The notes under the pieces are model-generated. The model was given only the letters and a program-made list of their open reading frames with translations, made no database searches and was not told the origin of the DNA. A stretch of 64,000 bases of DNA, taken from assembly GCF_037975245.1 (NCBI RefSeq), contig NC_092571.1, positions 3,268,501 through 3,332,500 on the forward strand. Direction: 5' to 3'. The position numbers were made by a program, and so were the translations under genes. Source of the DNA: Apostichopus japonicus (taxonomy: Eukaryota > Echinodermata > Holothuroidea > Aspidochirotida > Stichopodidae). Of this stretch, positions 38,035-49,438 are shown in pieces (positions within the stretch are counted from its first letter, which is position 1; every line of letters begins with the position of its first letter).

Positions 38035-38144
38035 GAATTGGTGTTATATGTTGGCCTTAAATTGATTTGGATATATATATTATATATAGGCCTATATATG
38101 CCTATATATATATAGGCATATATATAGGCCTATATATATATAGG

Positions 38145-38181
<37 letters not shown>

Positions 38182-38215
38182 AAATCAATTTGAGGCCAAC
38201 ATATAACACCAATTC
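38035..38215. repeat. Large inverted repeat with a TA-rich core (cruciform-prone)
   Basis: Arms of about 44 bp (outer sequence GAATTGGTGTTATATGTTGG and its inverse) match with one difference and enclose about 95 bp of TATATA interspersed with AGGCCT-type palindromes. No coding. Confidence 0.9.
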
Positions 38216-41200
38216 TGTGTTCTATAGACGCTTACGTCTCTGTGCATTATTGGTAATAATACCACGCTGCAAACCGACGATTTGCATTCCAAATTCAAGC
38301 CAAATACATCATGGAATCCACCCAAGGGCCCACTGTGCGCCTCTTGAATCATTTAATTCCGCTATTGAAGAGGACGCAAACACACAGGCCTCTTCCCCTG
38401 ACTGCTCAGCAATCTCAGCTAAACTGAGAGACAGGCCATCAATGAACTCAGGAAGCGTGAGGACATTGTTATATCAGGCGCGCCGACTAAAGCTCTGCAA
38501 ATTGTCCCAATGAGCAGGAAATTCTATGAAGAGCGAACCCAAATGACTCCTTGGCAACCCTCAACACTAAAGACTCCTGGAATCTGATCCCACTCAGGAA
38601 ATCACATAAATTCGACATTTGTCTTCCAAAAGATCCATTGACCGATAGTTAGGCCAAAGCCTCCTTGAACAACCTGGTCACTTCTATACCCTCTACCCGT
38701 CACTGCCGTTCTAGTGCTGAGGTTCAACAATTTCAAAAGACTTCAGTGATGTTAAATGAAATACTCAAAAGTTTCTAGCTTTTCCTCGTTTATTTGAAAC
38801 AGTTCGGTCAGTTGAGAAATATAAAAAACGTGTTATTTTGTAAGTCAGCACATAGATTTAATCATGCTGCAAATCTCTTGCAGTGAAGCATTTTCATCAC
38901 ATTCAATAGCTGAACGATTATTTGTAGCAGAATAGATGGGAAAAACAACGTTTCAATTCTTCAGAGTTGCAAGTATTGAAATCAAATAGGTATGCTTCCT
39001 ATCGCCCTTTACCAACCAGAGGAGATGTACATTATATCCTGATGATAGAAATCGATTCACTTCAGTTTAGGGATCATATATTTGAAACCTGTACCAGTGT
39101 AACATAACTTAAGCATCCTAGTGATACTTGTGTCCAATTCCGACATGCAGATTTCTCTTTCTTATTCATTGCAGGTGATATGTTTTGTAAAAAGAAATAG
39201 TGAACTTGAAGCTAACATCTCGTTCAATATGTGTGTTATGTAATTGCCCACAAAGCACTTGTGTTGTCCGAAACACGAACTATACTTCTGTCGCCTTCAC
39301 AGCATTATTAAATATATATATATCCACAGTAGACTGGTGACATCTGAATATCCCCAACGGAATTCTTAGTTATGTTGACATTTTCGCAACACCATATGTT
39401 GGTAAACGGCTATAAGCGTATTTCATGTATGTTATTGGATAATGCGAACTGTCACGTTGTATATGACACTGAGGTGGTTTTAATTAATAAGTGTAGATAG
39501 ACAATTGATATATGATGCAATGCCATCGTCAGTTTGCAGGTAGTAAATTAAACATATGATCGTAATCCACATATGATAATCACTGATCGTATCAGGATCA
39601 TTGATCAGTGATCAAGAGCAATAGCCAGCAATTCTGGTTTGGCATCAGCGAAACGACTTGCAGCAAGTATGGATACACAATTGGGAAAGCGGCCATCGAC
39701 AGAACAGAAACAACCCAAGTGCCCAATTACAAACCAGAAATACCCAATGATAGAAAGACTCCTATTAACCAAACGGCCAAGCATCAACTTTGAACTGGCC
39801 AAGAGAACGTTGTTCTTGGTGAGGATTTGGATCGGGAACCAAACCGACACAGCTTCCTTATTCAGTTTTCCGACTTGTGAGGATAGAATTTCTAAACCAG
39901 CTTTGGAATGCTTAAATCCATGAAATTCTGCAGGTTACTTTAATATTTTAGACATTAAAATCTTGTGTCTGAAATCCAGCTTTTTATGACTACAAGATAT
40001 TTAGATAGTGCTAAGCTATATACCGTACTAAATACTAACTTATATATTGATGTATTAAGAACTGGTAATTTAATACATTACCATTATATTATTAAACATA
40101 TTGAAATATTTACAACTTGTTTCAAGAAGACCTATAATGTGAAGATTTTCTGATAATTTCTTAATTTCAAATGACCATTAATACATTTAACATATTTTAG
40201 ATATTTATCCCTGGAACAAGTCATAAGGCCAGTATTTCAAAATCCATTGGTCTCATTAAAAGCTCGATACTAATCCGATAGACTGTTCATTTTTCCAGGA
40301 AGTGGGTCACAGGATAGGTATTATTTGATGTTCTTCAATATCGTTATTTTCGTGCTTGTTTGCACTTGAAAAGAGACATAAGCGAACTACTCCATTCGCG
40401 CTTAATGTATTGTGAATGCACGGCATTTGTTGTCAAGAACATTACTTCTTCCTGAATAAATGTTTGTTAATTTATTGAAGGGAAAACAAAACCATAATTT
40501 GCATCGGCGATGTCACCCAGGCTGTGCTGTTTCTGATATAAGTTTCAAATTAATAGTTTTTCTTATTTCATTAATCAAAAAAAAAAAAAAATCAGTGATA
40601 ATTTTGCACTTACCAGTGAAGAACACTAAAACAATATTCAATTAAAAGAGTAGACAACCGGTATATTCCATAATTTTCTTTCCCTAAATAATTTGGCTAC
40701 TACTCACATAGAAAGAACGATCCTTAATTTTCCTCTCCTTTCTTTCCAATTTTAGTATTCACTATATCCACTAAAACATATTAGATACATACTTCATACT
40801 GTATGGGATAAAGGAAGTTCTTTTTTATTGAACGTTAAGATTTAATCGTTTGCCAACCCTATAATTATATCGACGAGTATCTTATCTGTCTCTTACGATC
40901 GTTGTTTTCATTTGATTTATTGTTGATCTCTGATTGGTGTAAATATATACAACGGGATAACTGAGCACTCAGAAGTCAGACAAAGAACATCCGCCAATAT
41001 AGATGAGCACGTTTCGTATTTCTTATCCTGTTTATTCACATCTGTGACAATTAAACTTTGTAATATTTCCGTCGAAGAATCGACATAACATATGGTAACC
41101 ATATCTCAAAGTTCTTCTATTCTTTAATATCACCGATCCATGACTGAACAAGAAGCAGGAAATACACGCACAAATGGTAAAGTTCCTGTGAGGGCTAAAC

Positions 41201-41327
41201 GTTGACAATGCTGGCCTTGGTGACCAGAATCATAGATTGCAAAATTCGTATCTAATTTTCCATCTGGAAAAGCAAGCAATGAATCACGTAGCTTTGTAAG
41301 ATGTAAGTTTAACGTTGACCGGTTACA
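38216..41327. other. Intergenic, no gene recognised
   Basis: An open frame reads 38067-38513 but half of it is TA repeat; the rest (SFNSAIEEDANTQASSPDCS...) shows no domain. The other short frames, including 39605-39923 on both strands, are not convincing. Confidence 0.4.
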
Positions 41328-41467
41328 GAAGGTCATTGTTTATCATTATTTATATTAATTTATATATAATATATATATATATATAAATTTATATATATAT
41401 ATATATATATATATAAATTATAAATATGTCTAATAATCATAATAATAATGATAAACAATAACCTTCT
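41328..41467. repeat. AT-cored inverted repeat
   Basis: GAAGGTCATTGTTTATCATT at the left and its near-perfect inverse AATGATAAACAATAACCTTC at the right enclose about 95 bp of almost pure A/T. The architecture is the same as at 38035-38215 with unrelated arms. Confidence 0.8.
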
Positions 41468-42124
41468 GTTTATATCTTTATATCTACATATTCATACATT
41501 ATATTATGTCCATTTAAAGAAATATGTTTAAACATATTATATAGATCAATATTTATGTCACTTTAGCTTTCTTTGTAATTTAAGAGGAAAGGGGAATAGC
41601 CGTTTTTGAACCTGATTGGACATATTGATTTGATGTATTTCAGATATCTTGAAAGTCGTGTATAAATTACAGCAAAAACGAAATATCACGTTGATCTTGA
41701 TAAAGAAATTATTAATTACATTTTGTGTTGTAGCCGTCCCAGCTTAACTAAGCTTTGCGCGTCAATAAAACTGGCATATGTCATCAAGGAATATGTCATA
41801 AATAATGTTACACATTAGAACTGTGCATGAGAATTTCCCCTGAAGGACGAAGGAAATTTGGTTTCGTCTTTGCCGGCTGTTCCATACATGAGTGATCGAC
41901 TTAGCAGGAAATCAAATCAGTTTGCTAGAATGGTCACACTTCAATGTCAACTCTCAATTACTGCTTATCATGTAATTGGAGTGTGTTCTCATAGAGCTGC
42001 TCAGCAAAGAGACTTATGTGATTCATGTCAACAAAAGTTGGAATTTGCTGCTCCAGGCTCTTTGTGAATAACTTGTTTCCTGTCATTTTTTCTTCCACTG
42101 AATAGTTTTAATTTGGACAACAAG
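41468..42124. other. Upstream region of Ig gene A
   Basis: No clear TATA box or other promoter signal was identified. An open frame at 41858-42067 begins at TTG and has no recognisable content; it may be 5' UTR. Confidence 0.35.
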
Positions 42125-43222
42125 ATGTCGCTTTTATTTTTCTCTTGCGTACTCTGTTGCGTATCGTTCTCTTATCAACAGAACGTTAAAATAATAGAAC
42201 AATTGATTCCTTCAGTTCTCGAAGAGGGACAACGAGTGACATTAAAATGTGTCATAAGTAACCATCAGGATCTTGAATTTGTGTCTTGGATAAAAGATGA
42301 AGAAGTCATTACCAATGGCTCCCATGTACTGAGAGATACAAGTATATATTTACTGGAAGAAATCATTAACCAGGATAATGGTAACCTTATTTACATGCTT
42401 AATGTACTTTCGGTATCCAGGGCGGATTTTGGTCGATGGACTTGCAGATATAAACCACAAGATGGCGATGAAGAGTCAGTGAACGTTGTTCTTAATGTGA
42501 TATACGAACCAGATGATAAATATCCTATTTGTAAAGTGTACTCTGCTCTTGGAACTCTCAATTGTAGGACGCAAGAAGGAAATCCAAGAATTGGCATAAA
42601 TTGGTACCGGCAAGTTAATACGAGAACGAACATTAGAACGTCGAAGGAGATAACAAATAACGGAATCATTGACTCATCTCTGTACGTCTCCAGCCTTGAT
42701 CCACCAGCAGAAGACAATGAAACAGTAACTTGTGCGTCGAAATACAATTCGTGTTCTGTCTCAATGTCTGATATTTACAATGATAGCAAACTAGAACTCT
42801 CTATGGAAGTAAAGAACCACACTGTAAAATTCAACTGTCTCGGTAGCGATGATCTAACTGATGCAGAGGTCTCATTCGACTGGTCAAAACCGCAAGTCGT
42901 TAGTATTCAATCGTCTACAATAACTTCCACACAGAAGTATGTCGTATTTGAAAAGACGCCTGTTTTGATTGGTATGAGCGTTTACTGCCGGTTGCAATGG
43001 GGAACATATTCTGATAAAGTAGCAGAAGAAAAATATAACGACACTGGTGGAACAGTGTCAGGAGACAAAACTAACTATGAACTTGATAATCAAACTCCTT
43101 TAATTCGCTCATCCAATATTGGCGTTATCTCCATTATTTTGGGTGTAAGTTTGCTGATACTGGTTATCCTTATTATTTCTGTTTTGATCATATTCCGCAA
43201 GAGGACAAACACTCCGGCTTAA
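42125..43222 (+). CDS. Single-exon type I membrane protein with Ig-like domains (paralog A)
   Basis: 365 residues, uninterrupted. The start is ATG at 42125, since the upstream in-frame extension begins with TTG. Residues 1-17 form a signal peptide (MSLLFFSCVLCCVSFSYQ). Ig-like domain 1 spans about 22-125, with Cys42, Trp55 and the DFGRWTC motif ending in Cys107. Domain 2, about 127-218, has PDDKYPIC, the motif CRTQEGNP, Trp160 and Cys203. A more diverged third domain, about 225-305, has Cys238, Trp253 and Cys288. A short stalk is followed by a transmembrane helix at about 333-356 and a tail of about 9 residues ending RKRTNTPA, with no ITAM/ITIM-type tyrosine motif. Several N-glycosylation sequons are present (NGS, NET, NDS, NHT, NDT, NQT). 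It is 6 kb upstream of, and clearly paralogous to, the gene at 49439. It is probably a cell-surface recognition or adhesion molecule; an immune role is inference. Confidence 0.88.
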   Translation: MSLLFFSCVLCCVSFSYQQNVKIIEQLIPSVLEEGQRVTLKCVISNHQDLEFVSWIKDEEVITNGSHVLRDTSIYLLEEIINQDNGNLIYMLNVLSVSRADFGRWTCRYKPQDGDEESVNVVLNVIYEPDDKYPICKVYSALGTLNCRTQEGNPRIGINWYRQVNTRTNIRTSKEITNNGIIDSSLYVSSLDPPAEDNETVTCASKYNSCSVSMSDIYNDSKLELSMEVKNHTVKFNCLGSDDLTDAEVSFDWSKPQVVSIQSSTITSTQKYVVFEKTPVLIGMSVYCRLQWGTYSDKVAEEKYNDTGGTVSGDKTNYELDNQTPLIRSSNIGVISIILGVSLLILVILIISVLIIFRKRTNTPA

Positions 43223-43545
43223 AGTGGCTGTAGGCACCAAGTTAGGACAATACTACCACACACCAGAATAATACTAACAAAGCTGAAAGTTTGTCATCAT
43301 AACATATCCTTCAAGAACGTTTGCATATTTGCATTAAGCCATTATTGCAAACAATACGAAAATAACAGTTTCCGGCCTTGCCTTGCGTTATCTAAACTGG
43401 AAATTTGGGGGTAAATCTGACTTCTAAATGTGGGATTTCAATGTGAAATGGAAATACCCCACACTGATCATCTTCACCGCACCGAGTTGCGCTAAGCATT
43501 GGAGGCATAACTTGAACATCAGTACATTGGTTGACCATACTCTAA

Positions 43546-43551
43546 AATAAA
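43546..43551 (+). promoter_or_regulatory. Candidate polyadenylation signal of Ig gene A
   Basis: AATAAA about 325 nt after the stop codon of the first Ig-like gene. Confidence 0.4.
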
Positions 43552-45534
43552 GGTGGAATTGTAACTAACTATATTAGTACGAATGATGACTCGGTGATAA
43601 CAATTTTTGAGTAGAGCAATAACACTTATGAAGCGTTCTCAGTGTAATAGTGATACAACACTGCTCTGTGTTGTATACAACTCGATGCACAGGAGATACA
43701 GGGTATGAACAGCAAACTCATTTGATTTTTATTTCCTATATTTGTAACTTCATATGAAACACATGCATGACAGATAACACATTTAATGTGAGTGGTTCAT
43801 CTAGTATGTATGTTTGGAAAATAAACATATTACTAACTTTGGCGAACGAAAAGGTTTTTAACAGCTATACGGTGGTTATTCGTTCTAAAAAGTAAATAAG
43901 GCCATAGTCGTCTGTATGGGCCTAGTAACTGCGTATATAAGCAGCCTACATTTCACACACTTTTCGTATTGTTTTTCTTGTTGCTTCTTTCATATTGAAT
44001 ATGTTTAACCATGCCGCATGAAGTTGTACCATAATGCAATTTGAATTATCTGCAATTTAGTGCTTTTAGCATGGTTAAACTGATTAAAGTTTGCTTAAAC
44101 TTGTGGCATAGCGACGTCTATTTGCAATCTTAACCCATGAACTTCACGAAATCTATAAGCTAATGTGTTTGTTTGTGAATGTATGTTCCTTCCCGCATTT
44201 CTGTCAAGTTATGGCCATTATTGTTTTTATTACATGGATGAACAGCTCTGATACGTCAACAGCTTCATGAACATGTATATGATTCTACAGCAAACGGAAC
44301 GACATGTATATTCGAAACTGAACTATTACTATAATCGACTCTCGTTTAAGATTGTTTTCTGCACACTAAATCAATACCATTTTGATAAAAAAAAGTATTT
44401 CAACAACTTTCTTACGTAACTGAGCATAGAAATAGTTAGTTATTCGAATACTCGACATATCAGAAAGTCATGTACAACAAAATGTATTATATTTACCACC
44501 TGTATCACTGTTATCTTATATGTATGGCATGTTATACACTTTTTTTTTTATCAATGCGTGCTTTACTAGCATAGTTAAGTTACGATCGGTAAGGCGAATC
44601 AATAATAAGGACTTTCCGGCAACTCTATATGTGGTCATTTTAAACTGATTGATCACGTTTTGAGCAATTAATTTGCTTGAAAGACTTCCGTTGGCCCCTT
44701 AAAAGATATATGTTTACGTTTGATTATTTACCGTTATGATTTGGTCGCATGGATACACGTGATAGTAAATAATCACTTCCATGCAGCTATATGAAAATGC
44801 GTCTATATTCTATTCAATATCATATGGTATTTGTTAATAATACATGCGATATTGACAATTTTCACGACTAACAACTAAGTTACACAACGTTAGAACTTTA
44901 ATGTTTATTGACTGAATGTAAACGGATTTTCTTTATTGATTACTTGTTTACTTGTCGCTATATGCGTTAATAGGTTTCGATAAAACTGATTTTTAACCTT
45001 TTCTAGATTTCATTTCAAGTTATCGAAATATTATTTTTTGAATAATATATTTTAACAAGAAATGCTGGTTACATTTGATAATTATATTGCTTCTAATAGC
45101 GTTGCGACTATACAGCAAACTAGGTGCATGAAAGTTGTGTGGCCAGTTTAGGCTCAGCCTGGTAGTTCAATCAATCGATATGAATAAACGAGTCAAACCA
45201 AAATGTCAAGAACAAATTTTCTCCTTCTTTTTTTTCGAAATACCCCAGAATTGCAAACAGGTATAAGTTAAATTTTGGTATCTAGATTGTTGCGAACGGA
45301 ACAATGTGTCTATATATTCCCCTTTGTCTTAGAGGGGGACATAATTAACATATGCCATAATTACAGACTGCTTTAAAGCGCAAAGACACGCCTAGACACA
45401 ATACTACATACATACTTGAAAAAGTCTAAGATTGAAAATGTTCAAGCACTTTTGTAAGGACGTTATTTCCTTTCGCTACATTGCTCACCTTTCTTTCATT
45501 TAGTGTGCTTTGAAAATTTTAACGGTTCTACGTC
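43552..45534. other. Intergenic, nothing recognised
   Basis: AT-rich sequence without long open frames or evident repeats between Ig gene A and the palindromic MITE. Confidence 0.45.
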
Positions 45535-45884
45535 GGTCATAAGGTGATATGCGAGATGTAGAGTTACCATGTTAGCGTAAAGCGACATCTTGACAAAATA
45601 TTAAATTTTGTCGAGATATCGAGTTAGGTGTAACATGGCAACTCGACGTTTTGACAAATTTTACCGAGATTTCAAGTTAGCGTGAGTCGGTATCTCGACA
45701 AAAATCAAGAGATTGCCGAGATGCCGAGTTATAGGTGTAACATGGCAACTCGACGTTTTGACAAATTTGATCGAGATGTCAAGTTAGTGTAAGACGGCAT
45801 CTCGACTAAAATTCAATATTTTGTCGAGATGTCGTGTTATGCTAATATGGTAAATCTATATCTCGCATGTCATCATATATGACC
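45535..45884. mobile_element. Palindromic MITE with an internal tandem duplication
   Basis: Imperfect inverted ends (GGTCATAAGGTGATATGCGAG and the inverse of GCATGTCATCATATATGACC). The interior is built of TCTCGACAAA/TTTGTCGAGAT motifs, and the block AGGTGTAACATGGCAACTCG plus ACGTTTTGACAAATTT occurs twice, about 120 bp apart. I saw no target duplication. It is non-coding. Confidence 0.7.
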
Positions 45885-46718
45885 CCCATATTGTTCCAAT
45901 ACTTTTAACATGCTTTACCATAAACATTGTTTTCAGATACGTGTAACAGAAGAACACAACGTGGTTTTATTTTTTTGACTGAGGATGGCTAATATAGTAA
46001 CACAAGGGAGGTCCGATTTATATAGCAAGATATTTTACAAACGGAGTGAATCGGTTCTGTATATAAAGCATTTTTGTCATCAACACTGGAAGGCGATTTT
46101 TATTTTGTTATTTTGTGATTTTGCTTCTCCTTTAATATCGGAAAACGTGACAAAACAAGGTGGTTGTGTAAGCACAAGCTAAATTTAGTAATACACAGGT
46201 CAACAGCTACAATTAAATACTGCGAATGAATTCATTGCACAGGATGCGATATACTGACCTTTACGTGGTATAGTCAGACCCCATTACAAACAATAATAAA
46301 TACAAATGGGTTGCGATGGAAGGGAGAACATTTTAGTCGAACAATCCAAACGATCTTTGTACTAGAGTAAGTGTATATTATGGGGTTTAGGTGTACTTAA
46401 AGTAACAAAAATGTCCATTTTGAAACATATACAATGCATAGCAAGTTAGAAGATATACAATGGTCTAACCATCGTCTTAATAGCTTGTTCTGCTGTGGAA
46501 GCATAACATCTTATACGGCTATTACTTATATAACAGCTATAGAAATGATGCTTTCCTTTTGGCCATTGTATAGTAGTACTCTTGATCAGTGTACATTTTG
46601 AGACTGATGAGTGTAGGTGAACTTGTCCATCTAATATGAAACAAATTTGTATCAATAAAATGTGTCTCTAAAGTGTACTTAATAGTTTTTTATTTATTAC
46701 CTTCTCCCTTTTGTTGAG

Positions 46719-46721
<3 letters not shown>

Positions 46722-46806
<85 letters not shown>
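46722..46806. repeat. (TA)n microsatellite
   Basis: About 85 bp of nearly pure TA, broken once by ATACAT. Confidence 0.95.
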
Positions 46807-46807
<1 letters not shown>

Positions 46808-47774
46808 CGAAATGAATGTGTAGCAAATGGTATTACCCATACATATATATTTAATAATTAAAGATCAACACACCAGGAAAAAATCCAGGACTTTGTGTCA
46901 CAGACCTGTAGAATTACTGTGGTCGAGTGGTACAAGCCTGATGAGCTTATGCAAATGGTAGCAGTTGCGAAACTCTAGGCAAGTATTCTTTGGTAACTGT
47001 GCCATTTAAGCATGCTTAAATTCAGGGAAAGTACTGATGAACTTTTCATATTGTTGGAAGTCTATGGGTTAACGTTATTGGCTATATAGTCATGAGTATA
47101 ACTTAACAACCATTTTTCAGTCAAGGTACTTTTGAAAAGATGTGATTCTATTCAGTAGGCTACCATAAGCTAATCATTGAGTTGTATTGGGACATGCTGT
47201 GGTAATAGAAGGAAACATACGAAGGGTGCGGCTGTGTGAAGTAAAATAAAGGGAGCCTTATCAAGTAAAATCTAAACAGTCGTTGAGGTAGTTCAAAATC
47301 AAAACTAAAACTAAAACTAACAAATATCATTGTTTTTAGACAATCGTTTCCTGTGCATTGCTACGTCTCATTAGTCATAACTTGCAAAACGTGCGTAACG
47401 GTTTGGTTGTATTTTTGTTGCTAAGGTACAGTAACGTGAGATATGGCTGTGTGTGTTCATGTTTATGACGTGTTTATCTTCTTATAGTAACGCTCATGTT
47501 GTTAACTATGAAGAACTTTTCAGCAGGAAATTGGGTTAAGGCCATACAGTCGAGGAATCGCAGTTTTGTGAAGGGAACGGGATCAGTTTTTAAAAAGATA
47601 ATGAATGACCTGGTAGGGAATAATGTCGATGGTGTCAATAATTAAAGCACCCATTCACATTAGCAAAGTTACCTCAAACATCAAAGAAAAATGTTGTAAA
47701 CCATTTAGACGCTTATTGGTAAACAACCTTTTGTTGTTGTCCTCTTAAATTGCTCCATATTTTCCAAAGTTAGG

Positions 47775-48068
47775 ATGGCTAGCCATGTAACCAACTCACT
47801 ATTCCATAATACGACCATACATAACGATTTTCATCTGCAACATGATGCTTTAAAACAATTTACTCTAGCGTCCTTGATATTGCACAACCCGAAATTACCC
47901 AACTGGTTCGAACAGAATCAAGCACGTGGGTGCTATTTACCGGAAACACCGACTACAGTATCACATGATTTGCTACTGAAACCTAAACAACTCGTGACTT
48001 TATGCAAAAACTTGGCAAAACGTACAAAACGAAGGTCAGCATCAGCATTAAATGATTCTAGTTCTTAA
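47775..48068 (+). CDS. Unrecognised 97-codon open frame, doubtful
   Basis: ATG at 47775 with A at -3 and G at +4, 97 residues (MASHVTNSLFHNTTIHNDF... ending KRTKRRSASALNDSSS), followed 43 nt after the stop by AATAAA at 48111. It is hydrophilic with a basic C-terminal patch, and no domain is recognised. It could be a small gene, a terminal exon or chance. A splice-acceptor-like TTTATCTTCTTATAG ends at about 47487, with a protein-like frame just after it (NAHVVNYEELFSRKLG), which may be related. Confidence 0.25.
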   Translation: MASHVTNSLFHNTTIHNDFHLQHDALKQFTLASLILHNPKLPNWFEQNQARGCYLPETPTTVSHDLLLKPKQLVTLCKNLAKRTKRRSASALNDSSS

Positions 48069-49438
48069 TTTCTGTGTGAGTTACTGAAAGAAGATTTTGA
48101 ATATTTACTTAATAAAAAGTTGAATTTCACCTACAAACGTCACCATAACTTTTCCGCTTTCATCAGATCACTATAGCAATAACATGCATTATATTAAAGT
48201 ACTGTCTTCTTAGTAGGTTATTGAAGGATACAGATATGGCTATAAGTTCTTAGTATACTGATTCCCATTTCCAACTATTGCAGTAGCAACGGATAAAATA
48301 ACTCATATATGTTTTGCAACTCCTTTTCCGTATTCACAACCGTACCCTCTGAAACATTAAATCGTTTAACGAAGGCAGTTCCGCGAAACATACTTCATTT
48401 TTCGGTTGAGTCGATTCGGCATTGCCAGTGATATGCCAGACTGGATTCATTCCCTCGAGTCTCATTGCCATGTAGGAGGGAAGTCTAACAATCTTATTCG
48501 TGTATCGCTTACCTGAAAACTTACTGACTCTATTCACGACACGTTACAACGCTGCTATGCGCATACGTGCAGATGTTTTGAATATAAAGCAGGTTACTCT
48601 AACAATGCCATCAAAGTATTACTAAAATTGCATCGTTTATATTATATATACACGAGGGAAGTATTAACTATACGTTTCACGTTTCATTAATGTAACAGTG
48701 GTTTGTCAATCACCTGAATTTGTTTTGAAAGCAAAAAGAAAGCAGAAGTAATCATTGATCTGTCATTACGCGTTTCCGCTGACAGTTGTTCCTTCTTCGA
48801 GCTAAAAATGTCAAAGCGAAATAAATTAAATTTTGGCTTTGAACTCTTTAATTTTAAGTCTGAACTATTCGTCATGATAAAGGATTTCCGGGGAGCACAT
48901 ATGCCTTACTTCCTCAGGACAACACATGTACATCGTGTATGGTTTTTGATTTGTTATTGCAAGATATACACCGTGTTAGTCGTATCATTTATATATAAGT
49001 TAAGCCTTCCCTCTCCACTTTACTCATAGTCATTTACAACTCTGTGACGAACGTTCGTGGCTTAGCCAAACATTAATCACTTTAAGCTATATGAAGGAAA
49101 TGTAACCACTGCTTTTCAACGACCAGTATTGAGGTTTCCTTTTTAACAGCTATATAGTTCTTACCCAATAGTTTGAAGCTCAAGGATGATGCATTGTCGA
49201 AGAGTATTTTCCAAAATGAACGGAAGTTGTAAGAATTGATACTCGAGTATTTTAAAACTTTGCCAGAGAGTTGCGGATATCGCGAATATACAAAGCGGAA
49301 CAGATTTAAATTGGCCGCATTAAAGAGACGCAGCTAGTAAACTAAACAAAGTTGCTACGACGGAAAATTGTTAGGCAGCTTTCGCTTGGAGGACAGCTGT
49401 ATATTCTATGTTACACAACATGCAAAGGATCTCCAACA

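Larger units (their letters stand above)
45885..49438. other. Intergenic between the two Ig genes, apart from the doubtful frame at 47775
   Basis: Holds the (TA)n run at 46722. On the minus strand about 48512-48334 reads a protein-like stretch (RYTNKIVRLPSYMAMRLEG...) next to splice-like signals, but I cannot identify it. Confidence 0.35.

Noticed and set aside
42113-42124. Upstream start for Ig gene A
   Set aside because: The codon is TTG; the ATG at 42125 gives a canonical signal peptide.
42391-42747. 118-codon minus-strand frame inside Ig gene A
   Set aside because: Antisense shadow of a well-supported gene.
49352-49438. 29-residue N-terminal extension for Ig gene B
   Set aside because: It begins with TTG and would place a basic stretch before the signal peptide; ATG at 49439 fits better.
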